Positions 1 to 4,731 of a DNA stretch of 6,437 nt are shown here, piece by piece. The position numbers were made by a program, and so were the translations under genes. Every line of letters begins with the position of its first letter. Position 1 is the first letter of the stretch. Under the pieces are notes generated by a model. That model ran no database searches. It was not told where the DNA came from and was given only the letters and a program-made list of their open reading frames with translations. This DNA comes from Ruminococcus sp. AM22-13 (GTDB lineage: Bacteria; Bacillota; Clostridia; Lachnospirales; Lachnospiraceae): assembly GCF_003471165.1 (NCBI RefSeq), contig NZ_QRIL01000024.1, positions 54,078 to 60,514 on the forward strand. Reading direction: 5' to 3'.

Positions 1-125
1 CGATGTAGTGCCATGACTTTTGGCAGGGATGTGGAGGAACCCTTACCAAAACGAGCATACCAAAGGGAGCGATACGCCGCTGTGAGATTCAGGGGAGGAA
101 CGACACCGGGGAGAACTGGCGAACT

Positions 126-146
126 GACACCGAAATGATACCGAAA
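126..146 (+). repeat. Two 10-bp direct repeats GAYACCGAAA, 11 bp apart
   Basis: GACACCGAAA at 126-135 and GATACCGAAA at 137-146 differ by one base and start 11 bp apart, about one helical turn. A partial relative, GACACCGGGG, lies at 102-111. Such spacing is typical of sites for a protein binding one face of the helix. The winged-helix protein encoded at 460-801 is an obvious candidate ligand, but that is inference. Two copies is few enough for chance. Confidence 0.45.
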
Positions 147-157
147 CACGACAATCT

Positions 158-181
158 GATAGGGGGATAGTCTACCCTATC
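158..181. repeat. 7-bp perfect inverted repeat
   Basis: GATAGGG (158-164) and CCCTATC (175-181) are exact reverse complements around a 10-base spacer. No T-run follows, so it is not a standard intrinsic terminator. It may be an operator or an RNA hairpin in the leader of the 275-1090 gene unit. Confidence 0.5.
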
Positions 182-274
182 GCTGATACTTCGGGAGATT
201 TTAGGCGGCTCTATGGCTGTAATTTTTCCGAAAATCGCCCCGAAACCATACACAAAAACGGGAGGAAGCGCAAT

Positions 275-463
275 ATGCCGAGAATGAGCAAAAAGAGGAA
301 GCATGAGCTTTCTTTTTACCTCAATGACCGGGGGCGTGTCACTTACAACGAATTATGCCGGAAATGCCAGCATGGGTGCAGGCAGAGCTTCCGGGCGGTT
401 GTGATTGACTGCCCCCGTTATTTATCCAAACGAGCAAAGAAAAAGGAGGAACACACCGAATGA
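275..463 (+). CDS. Small basic Cys-containing protein, unknown function
   Basis: A 62-aa protein that I cannot assign to a named family. GGGAGGA at 260-266 lies 8 bases before the ATG at 275 and supports that start; an internal ATG at 284 is the alternative. The protein is very basic, with Lys/Arg clusters at both ends (residues 5-9 and 52-57). Its four cysteines, C28, C31, C35 and C46, are arranged as CxxCxxxC plus one more, which could bind a metal ion, though this is not a standard zinc-finger spacing I recognise. Its stop overlaps the start of the next gene in an ATGA (460-463), so the two are probably translationally coupled. A nucleic-acid-binding accessory role would fit its charge and context but is inference. 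Confidence 0.7.
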   Translation: MPRMSKKRKHELSFYLNDRGRVTYNELCRKCQHGCRQSFRAVVIDCPRYLSKRAKKKEEHTE

Positions 464-801
464 ATTTTGAATTTATGACGATAGACACACCATTGCCGTC
501 ATGTATGCCCTTTCCCAGAGCGTTGACAGGATTTCCAGTTAGCAGCACCGCAAAGGTCATGTACTGCCGGATGCTGGACGCTATGCTATCCAAAGGGCAG
601 GAGGACGAGAACGGAATCCTGTTTGTCTGCTTCCCTGTCACAGCCATTGCCGCAGTCCTGTCCCGCAGCGCTATGACGGTCAAGCGTTCTTTGAATGAAC
701 TGGAAAACGCCGGACTTATCATGCGGGTGCGTCAGGGCGTTGGAGAACCAAACAGGATTTATGTGCTGATACCGGGAAAGGAGGACGCTGCCCTTGCCTG
801 A
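460..801 (+). CDS. Winged-helix protein, RepA_N initiator N-terminal-like
   Basis: A 113-aa protein resembling the N-terminal DNA-binding domain of RepA_N-type replication initiators, which are common in plasmids and mobile elements of Firmicutes. Visible signs are the segment from about residue 30 (STAKVMYCRMLDAML), then DENGILFVCFPVTAIAAVLS, then the recognition-helix region SAMTVKRSLNELENAGLI (about residues 70-87) and a wing containing RVRQGVGEPNRIYVL. Full RepA_N proteins are about 300 aa, so the C-terminal part is absent. It may be a stand-alone regulator or a reduced initiator. AGGAGG at 444-449 sits 10 bases before the ATG. The start overlaps the upstream stop by 4 bases, and the next gene starts 8 bases before this one ends, so the three genes form one unit. 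Upstream repeats at 126-181 are possible binding sites (inference). Confidence 0.8.
   Translation: MNFEFMTIDTPLPSCMPFPRALTGFPVSSTAKVMYCRMLDAMLSKGQEDENGILFVCFPVTAIAAVLSRSAMTVKRSLNELENAGLIMRVRQGVGEPNRIYVLIPGKEDAALA
777..784 (+). promoter_or_regulatory. Shine-Dalgarno site for the DUF3847 gene
   Basis: AAAGGAGG, inside the end of the preceding gene, lies 9 bases before the TTG at 794. It is the reason for choosing that TTG as the start: no ATG in this frame is better placed, and the family's conserved region begins soon after. Confidence 0.65.
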
Positions 802-1090
802 TACCTCAAAGCTGGAAAAGCTAAACCGGGAGCTGGAGAAAAGCGAAAAGAAACTGCGGAAAGCCATCAATGATGAAAAGGCATTGCAGCACCAGTTAAA
901 GCAGCTTACCCGAAAGGAACGGACGCACCGGCTCTGTACTCGTGGCGGTATGCTGGAAAGTTTTCTGCAAAAGCCGGAACGCCTGACAGATGATGATGTC
1001 ATGCTGTTGTTGAAACTCATTTTTCACAGGCAGGACACGCAGGAACTATTGAAAAAACTGCTGGAACGGGAGAAGCCAGAAACCCCTTAG
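794..1090 (+). CDS. DUF3847 family protein
   Basis: A 98-aa protein starting at TTG with a well-spaced ribosome binding site inside the previous gene. Residues about 5-45 are almost entirely charged heptad-like sequence (KLEKLNRELEKSEKKLRKA and following), predicting a coiled coil. This is followed by the segment KERTHRLCTRGGMLESFL (about residues 41-58), which I recognise as the signature of DUF3847, and an acidic/Leu-rich helical tail. The molecular role of DUF3847 is not known to me. These proteins recur beside MobA/MobL relaxases in clostridial elements, and here the gene ends inside the left arm of the candidate oriT, so a link to DNA processing or to regulation of transfer is a reasonable inference. 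It overlaps the upstream gene by 8 bases. Confidence 0.85.
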   Translation: MPDTSKLEKLNRELEKSEKKLRKAINDEKALQHQLKQLTRKERTHRLCTRGGMLESFLQKPERLTDDDVMLLLKLIFHRQDTQELLKKLLEREKPETP

Positions 1091-1101
1091 TTTACTAAGG
1101 G
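1084..1101. repeat. Perfect 7-bp hairpin abutting the predicted nick
   Basis: CCCTTAG (1084-1090) and CTAAGGG (1095-1101) pair perfectly around a 4-base loop. The left arm contains the DUF3847 stop codon. No T-run follows, so it is not a terminator. Its right end coincides with the predicted nic position, so the 5' end of the transferred strand would itself fold into this hairpin. Confidence 0.7.
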
Positions 1102-1130
1102 CGCAATTATACACCACCCAGAGGTTGGTG
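1084..1130 (-). other. Candidate origin of transfer (oriT), MobQ type
   Basis: Read on the minus strand, this has the layout known for oriTs of MobQ relaxases (RSF1010, pIP501): an inverted repeat, a short AT-rich spacer, then a nic core. The imperfect hairpin is 1112-1119/1123-1130 (8 positions, one mismatch, 3-base loop). Next comes TATAATTGCGCCCTTA, close to the TAAGTGCGCCCTTA of pIP501-type sites. By analogy the nick would fall between minus-strand G (1102) and C (1101). A MobQ relaxase is encoded in the same window at 2442-4022, which supports the call. It was identified by pattern only; no nick site has been mapped. Transfer from this nick would lead with the DUF3847/HTH genes and bring the relaxase gene in last. 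Confidence 0.75.
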
Positions 1131-1310
1131 CATTGCGTTCTCCGAAGGCTCCTCGCCGGCGGGCTGTGTTTTTCCGCAGTCATGGTCTGCTCCAAATCAA
1201 ACAGGGGCCGCTACGCTTCCCCTGCGCTGGCTGCCGCCAGCTACCCTTTTGTGGACTTGCCATCTGGGGACACCTTGCGTTGCAAGCTGTTCCCAGCCGA
1301 CAAGTTTCAT
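1131..1310. other. GC-rich, hairpin-dense non-coding region next to oriT
   Basis: No convincing gene is present; the only open frame on the plus strand (1125-1340) has no ribosome binding site and an unconvincing translation. The stretch contains several foldable elements: the palindrome CGCCGGCG (1154-1161), AGGGG/CCCCT (1203-1207/1219-1223), GCTGGC/GCCAGC (1226-1231/1236-1241), and the long stem at 1264-1296. It could be a structured RNA, an extension of oriT that folds when single-stranded, or a leader for downstream transcription. I cannot decide between these. Confidence 0.5.
1264..1296. repeat. Long stem-loop, 14 of 15 positions paired
   Basis: Bases 1264-1278 pair with 1282-1296 around a GTT triloop: nine pairs including one G-T wobble, one C-C mismatch at 1273/1287, then five perfect pairs (CTTGC/GCAAG). 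It is not followed by a T-run, so it is not a typical rho-independent terminator. It lies just before the point where composition turns AT-rich and three bases before the GACAAGTT repeat at 1299. Confidence 0.75.
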
Positions 1311-1319
1311 AAAATATGC

Positions 1320-1348
1320 TATCTTTTCGATAAGCAATAAAGTATAAT
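1320..1348 (+). promoter_or_regulatory. Putative promoter of the TfoX/LspA-like cassette
   Basis: A consensus -10 box TATAAT lies at 1343-1348, about 37 bases before the tfoX-like start. The base run at the right distance for a -35 (TATCTT, 1320-1325, 17-base spacer) is poor, so the -10 carries the call. The AT-rich context makes chance TATAAT matches more likely. Confidence 0.45.
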
Positions 1349-1384
1349 GAAGTCAGTAATAAATTTAGAAATTGAGGTAAAGTT

Positions 1385-1705
1385 ATGGCATCCAGCAAAG
1401 AATATTTAGAATTTATTTTAGGTCAGTTATCTGACTTGAATGAAATTACCTATCGAGCTATGATGGGCGAATTTGTCATTTATTATTGTGGTAAGATTGT
1501 AGGCGGTATCTATGATGATAGATTACTTGTCAAACCAGTAAAATCAGCAATAAGTTATATGCCAACGGTTTCGTATGAGTTACCTTACGAGGGAGCAAAA
1601 GAAATGTTGTTGGTAGATGAAGTTGATAATAAAGAGTTTTTGACAGGATTGTTTAATGCTATGTATGAAGAATTGCCTACCCCTAAATCGAAAAAGAAGA
1701 AATAA
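1385..1705 (+). CDS. TfoX/Sxy family protein, N-terminal domain only
   Basis: A 106-aa protein that fits the TfoX N-terminal domain along its whole length: the opening SSKEYLEFILGQLSDL, the RAMMGEFVIYYCGKIVGGIYDD core (about residues 24-45) corresponding to the family's R-x-M-F/M-G...Y-x-G-K...D segment, and a Lys-rich tail. Proteobacterial TfoX/Sxy regulates competence genes with CRP and has a second, C-terminal domain; that domain is missing here, as is common in Firmicutes, where the function of single-domain versions is unknown. GAGGT at 1374-1378 lies 6 bases before the ATG. Base composition is much more AT-rich than the DUF3847 and relaxase genes, a sign of separate acquisition. The LspA-like gene follows after 31 bases on the same strand, so the two probably share a transcript. 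Confidence 0.85.
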   Translation: MASSKEYLEFILGQLSDLNEITYRAMMGEFVIYYCGKIVGGIYDDRLLVKPVKSAISYMPTVSYELPYEGAKEMLLVDEVDNKEFLTGLFNAMYEELPTPKSKKKK

Positions 1706-1736
1706 TAAAATAATAATTTGAGAGGAAGTATTACTG

Positions 1737-2255
1737 ATGGAAAAGTTTAAGCCGTTTATTATACCTGTGGCATTATTGGTTCTAATTGACCAGATGGTTA
1801 AAATAGTAATTTCAAAAGTATTTATGAAATACGAATTTGATATAATAGCCAAAGTTTTAAGATTTAATCCAGAACTAAATACTCGTTTATCTTATGCTGG
1901 CAATTTCTTCGAATTATTATCAAGTCCGTTTGTTACCATTTTATTGAATGTGTTTGTTTTGTTCCTCTTTTTATCAGGATATATGCTATATCAGGCAAAA
2001 AGAGCACATACAAGTTTTTGGGTAAAAATGATAATGATTTGTGGCATATCGGGATGTTTATGTAGCTTGATTGATAAGGTGTTTTGGGGTGGAAGTTTAG
2101 ATTTTTTGCAGATACCTACCCTTTTTATTTTTGATTTGAAAGACTGCTATCTTACAGTTGCAGAAGTTATATTTGTTGTTATTGGAATTTTGAATAGCAA
2201 AGAAATATCGGTTAAAGAGTATTTACATTTTTGTTGTAACAAATTTAGCTTGTAA
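1737..2255 (+). CDS. lspA: Divergent signal peptidase II (LspA-like) membrane protein
   Basis: A 172-aa protein with about four hydrophobic segments (roughly residues 7-27, 62-84, 96-112, 138-153), matching the usual length and topology of LspA, the aspartic protease that removes signal peptides from prolipoproteins in the cytoplasmic membrane. Family landmarks are LIDQMVK (D18, K22), N48 in a FNPELNTRLSYAGNFF stretch, GISGCLCSLIDK (about 103-114), SLDF (D122) and FDLKD (D136). D122 and D136 align with the catalytic aspartate pair. Several normally conserved residues differ: the GN before ID is C109-S110, the Arg after ID is K114, and the Asn of the FNxAD motif is D133. It may therefore have altered specificity or activity. 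AGAGGA at 1721-1726 precedes the ATG by 10 bases. It is AT-rich like its partner gene. It is probably an accessory copy, since the chromosome would normally carry a standard lspA. Confidence 0.78.
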   Translation: MEKFKPFIIPVALLVLIDQMVKIVISKVFMKYEFDIIAKVLRFNPELNTRLSYAGNFFELLSSPFVTILLNVFVLFLFLSGYMLYQAKRAHTSFWVKMIMICGISGCLCSLIDKVFWGGSLDFLQIPTLFIFDLKDCYLTVAEVIFVVIGILNSKEISVKEYLHFCCNKFSL

Positions 2256-2343
2256 ACTTCTGGTTTATTATTTCTTATACATCGGGTCAACTTGTCCCGA
2301 ACTTTCACAACTAAATACCCGCCACCTACAAAGCGGCACACCG

Positions 2344-2378
2344 AGCAGGAAATCTAAAAAAGATCTCCTGCTTTTTTT
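2344..2378 (+). terminator. Intrinsic terminator after the cargo cassette
   Basis: AGCAGGAAATCT (2344-2355) pairs with AGATCTCCTGCT (2361-2372) with one A-C mismatch around an A5 loop, and is followed directly by a T-run to 2378. It would stop transcripts from the LspA-like gene. It lies in the leader of the relaxase gene, 63 bases before its ATG, so it could also act as an attenuator for mobilization genes. Confidence 0.8.
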
Positions 2379-2441
2379 CTGCCAAAAATGAGGTGGTAAA
2401 ACTCCACCCCATCCACCAAGCATAGAAAGGAGGGACACAAA

Positions 2442-4022
2442 ATGCCATGTCCACACAACGAAATTTCTATTGTACAGCGAAGCCAACAGCAGTCTGCGGT
2501 TGCCGCCGCTGCCTACCAGAGCGGCGAAAAGCTGTTCTGTGAATACGACCAGGAAGTGAAGCACTACCCGGAAAAGCGTGGTATCGTCCACAATGAAATC
2601 CTTCTTCCGGCAAATGCCCCACAGAAATATGCAGACCGCAATACCCTATGGAACGCCGCCGAAGCGGTGGAGAAACAATGGAACTCCCAGCTTGCAAGGC
2701 GGTGGGTGCTTACCATCCCCAGAGAGATACCGCCTGACCAGTACGCTGTCCTTGTACGGGAGTTTTGTGAGCAGCAGTTTGTTTCCAAAGGCATGATTGC
2801 TGATTTTGCAATCCATGACCCCCATCCGCCGGGACACAATCCCCACGCCCATGTCCTGCTCACTATGAGGGCAATGGACGAACATGGGAAATGGCTTCCC
2901 AAGAGCCGCAAGGTTTATGACCTTGACGAGAATGGGGAACGGATCAAACTTCCGTCCGGCAGGTGGAAAAGCCACAAGGAGGATACGGTTGATTGGAACG
3001 ACCAGAAGTATTGTGAAATCTGGCGGCATGAATGGGAGGTCATCCAGAACCGCTATCTGGAAGCCAATGACCGCCCGGAGCGTGTGGACTTGCGTTCCTA
3101 TGCCAGACAGGGGCTTGATATAGTCCCTACTGTCCATGAGGGAGCTGCTGTCCGGCAGATGGAAAAGCGGGGTATCCAGACGAATATCGGCAACCTGAAC
3201 CGGGAAATCAGAGCTGCCAACAATCTGATGAAGTCCATCCGGCAGCTTATCCAAAACCTCAAAGGCTGGATTACCGAGCTGGGCGAAAAACGGAAAGAGC
3301 TGCTTGCACAAAAGGCGGCGGAGGAAGCAACACTTCTTCCCAATCTGCTGATGAAGTATATGGCGATACGAAAGGAAGAACGGAAGGACTGGACAAGGGC
3401 TGGACAGAACCGGGGGACTTCACAGGACTTAAAGGCAGTCAGCGAAGCCTTGTCCTATCTCCGTCAAAAGGGGCTTTCCACTGTGGAGGACTTAGAAGTA
3501 TTTCTGGAATCTTCCGGGAAATCAGCCGCAGATTACCGCAATCAGATGAAGCCAAAGGAAGCCCGCAGCAAAGTGATTGACGGGATTCTTGCCAGCCGGA
3601 CAGACTGCAAGGAATGTAAGCCTGTCTATGAGAAGTACCAGAAGATATTTTTCAAGAAAACAAAGGAGAAATTCAAACAGGAACACCCGGAGGTTGCCCG
3701 GTATGAGAAAGCCGCTGACTACCTTGCCAAGCACACGGACGATAAGGACAGTACCCAAAAGGAGCTGCAAGAGGAGCAGGAAAAACTTCTCAGCGAAATC
3801 GCAGAGCTGAAAGTACCGATGACCGAGGTACAGGAGGATTTGAAGAAGCTGCGGGACATCCGCTACTGGGTACGGAAAGCCACACCCGGCACAGAGGAAA
3901 GTAAAGAGCCGCCTAAGAAGCAGCCCATCAAGGAAGTCTTGCAGGATAAGGCAGACGAGAAAAAGGCTCAAAGAACCGCCCCGGCACAGGCGAAACACAG
4001 ACAACAGGATATGGAACTTTAA
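2442..4022 (+). CDS. mobA: MobQ-family relaxase (MobA/MobL)
   Basis: A 526-aa conjugative relaxase that nicks oriT and stays bound to the 5' end of the transferred strand. The N-terminal relaxase domain (about 1-240) shows Y25 in the AAAAYQSG context, the likely catalytic tyrosine (RSF1010 MobA also uses an N-terminal Tyr), and the metal-binding histidine motif IHDPHPPGHNPHAHVLL with H125, H128, H132, H135 and H137. A conserved DLRSYARQGLD..PTVHEG block is at about 216-234. The rest is highly charged and mostly helical (coiled-coil-like at about 250-300 and 440-490), with no primase or TOPRIM domain visible. AAAGGAGGG at 2426-2434 sits 7 bases before the ATG. No type IV secretion genes are in the window, so transfer may depend on a helper element. 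Its candidate target lies at 1084-1130, separated from it by the AT-rich cassette. Confidence 0.95.
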   Translation: MPCPHNEISIVQRSQQQSAVAAAAYQSGEKLFCEYDQEVKHYPEKRGIVHNEILLPANAPQKYADRNTLWNAAEAVEKQWNSQLARRWVLTIPREIPPDQYAVLVREFCEQQFVSKGMIADFAIHDPHPPGHNPHAHVLLTMRAMDEHGKWLPKSRKVYDLDENGERIKLPSGRWKSHKEDTVDWNDQKYCEIWRHEWEVIQNRYLEANDRPERVDLRSYARQGLDIVPTVHEGAAVRQMEKRGIQTNIGNLNREIRAANNLMKSIRQLIQNLKGWITELGEKRKELLAQKAAEEATLLPNLLMKYMAIRKEERKDWTRAGQNRGTSQDLKAVSEALSYLRQKGLSTVEDLEVFLESSGKSAADYRNQMKPKEARSKVIDGILASRTDCKECKPVYEKYQKIFFKKTKEKFKQEHPEVARYEKAADYLAKHTDDKDSTQKELQEEQEKLLSEIAELKVPMTEVQEDLKKLRDIRYWVRKATPGTEESKEPPKKQPIKEVLQDKADEKKAQRTAPAQAKHRQQDMEL

Positions 4023-4025
4023 CAG

Positions 4026-4070
4026 GCACTTGCATTTTCAATCAGAGAATGTCAGGTGCTTTTCTTATTT
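4026..4070 (+). terminator. Terminator-like hairpin between relaxase and CHC2 genes
   Basis: GCACTTG-CATT (4026-4036) pairs with AATGTCAGGTGC (4048-4059), giving 11 pairs with one T-G wobble and a single bulged T (4052) around an 11-base loop. TTTTCTTATTTT follows at 4060-4071. It starts four bases after the relaxase stop and ends just before the next ribosome binding site, so it would lower rather than abolish expression of the replication genes. Confidence 0.55.
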
Positions 4071-4072
4071 TC

Positions 4073-4080
4073 AAGGAGGG
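4073..4080 (+). promoter_or_regulatory. Shine-Dalgarno site fixing a TTG start
   Basis: AAGGAGGG ends 6 bases before the TTG at 4087. It decides the start of the CHC2 gene: the longer in-frame reading from a TTG at 4030 would place its first 19 codons across the terminator-like hairpin and has no such site. Confidence 0.75.
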
Positions 4081-4086
4081 ATAGAT

Positions 4087-4731
4087 TTGAATGTATTTGA
4101 AGCTGTGAAGCAGTCCGTCACAACAAGACAGGCTGCGGAGCATTATGGAATCCATGTAGGTCGGAACGGGATGGCTTGCTGCCCGTTCCATAACGATAAA
4201 ACCCCAAGCATGAAGCTGGATCGGCGTTACCACTGCTTCGGCTGCGGTGCGGATGGGGATGTGATTGATTTTGCCGCCGCCCTGTATGGGCTGGGAAAGA
4301 AGGAAGCCGCCGTACAACTGGCACAGGACTTCGGACTTTCCTATGAGGACTGGAAACCGCCGGGGAAGGTAAAAAAGCCCAAGCCCCGGCAGAAATCCCC
4401 GGAGGAACAGTTTCAGGAAGCAAAGAACCGCTGCTTCCGTATCCTTGCCGATTATCTCCACCTGCTTCGGGCATGGAGAAAGGATTATGTCCCGCACTCC
4501 CCGGAGGAAGCCGTTCATCCCCGGTTTGTGGAAGCCTTACAGAAGCAAGCCCAAGTGGAATATCTGCTGGATGTGCTGCTGTTCGGGGAGACAGAGGAAA
4601 AAGCGGCTTTGATTACGGATTACGGAAAGGATGTGATACAGCTTGAACAGCGAATGGCAGAGCTTGCAGCCGCAGACGCAGCAAGAACTAAAAAACACCA
4701 TGAACGCTATGCAGCCGCTCCAGAGCATTGA
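4087..4731 (+). CDS. CHC2 zinc-finger (DnaG-type) protein lacking TOPRIM
   Basis: A 214-aa protein with the zinc-binding domain of DnaG-type primases. The ligands are C32 and H35 in CCPFHNDKTPSM and C50 and C53 in YHCFGCGADGDVIDF, the classic CPFH...CFGCG pattern, which in DnaG helps recognise single-stranded template. DnaG is about 600 aa with a catalytic TOPRIM domain; here the zinc domain (about 1-90) is followed only by a charged linker (KVKKPKPRQKSPEEQ, about 95-109) and a helical C-terminal region. It therefore cannot be a complete primase alone and probably works with the VapE ATPase encoded next, or with a host primase. The start is TTG. Its last 32 bases overlap the chosen start of the VapE gene, suggesting translational coupling. 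Confidence 0.92.
   Translation: MNVFEAVKQSVTTRQAAEHYGIHVGRNGMACCPFHNDKTPSMKLDRRYHCFGCGADGDVIDFAAALYGLGKKEAAVQLAQDFGLSYEDWKPPGKVKKPKPRQKSPEEQFQEAKNRCFRILADYLHLLRAWRKDYVPHSPEEAVHPRFVEALQKQAQVEYLLDVLLFGETEEKAALITDYGKDVIQLEQRMAELAAADAARTKKHHERYAAAPEH

Larger units (their letters stand above)
1..274. other. Leader region without a convincing gene
   Basis: I see no gene here that I can defend. Frame 1 is open from the left edge to a TGA at 136-138 and could be the tail of an upstream gene, but its translation is rich in Arg and Gly and resembles nothing I know. The stretch does hold a pair of 10-bp direct repeats (126-146) and a 7-bp inverted repeat (158-181), both reported separately. I found no clear -35/-10 pair. 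Its position just upstream of a three-gene unit that includes a DNA-binding protein makes it a plausible regulatory or binding region. Confidence 0.4.
1299..2296. repeat. 8-bp inverted repeat flanking the AT-rich cassette
   Basis: GACAAGTT at 1299-1306 and its exact reverse complement AACTTGTC at 2289-2296 bracket the AT-rich segment that carries the TfoX and LspA-like genes. The right copy lies inside its own small palindrome (TCGGG 2282-2286, CCCGA 2296-2300). Eight bases is short and the match does not extend, so this may be chance. The placement at both composition boundaries is what makes it notable. Confidence 0.35.

Noticed and set aside
1..138. Frame open from the left edge to TGA at 136-138, possible tail of an upstream gene
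   Set aside because: Only 45 codons are visible, with an Arg/Gly-rich translation and no recognisable motif; the end also runs into the direct repeats. It cannot be supported without the upstream sequence.
1125..1340. Plus-strand open frame of 71 codons in the hairpin-rich region
   Set aside because: No ribosome binding site precedes it, its first bases lie in the oriT hairpin, and the translation resembles no family. The inverted repeats explain the region better.
2250..2281. Possible promoter for the relaxase gene (TTGTAA, then TATTAT or TATACA)
   Set aside because: Spacings of 10 or 20 bases are wrong for a housekeeping promoter, and a terminator lies between it and the gene.
2646..3311. 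Minus-strand open frame of 221 codons opposite the relaxase domain
   Set aside because: It is antisense to the relaxase region that contains the catalytic histidine motif, has no family signature, and is most simply a by-product of codon usage.
3522..4004. Minus-strand open frame of 160 codons opposite the relaxase gene
   Set aside because: It lies entirely antisense to the strongly supported relaxase gene; its Leu/Phe-rich translation is what the complement of Lys/Glu-rich codons gives.
4030..4086. Upstream extension of the CHC2 gene from TTG at 4030
   Set aside because: The extension crosses the terminator-like hairpin and the ribosome binding site at 4073-4080, which points to the TTG at 4087.
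4643..4699. Upstream TTG start for the VapE gene
   Set aside because: It would deepen the overlap with the CHC2 gene to 89 bases and uses a weaker start codon. It is not excluded, since AAAGGA lies about 11 bases upstream.
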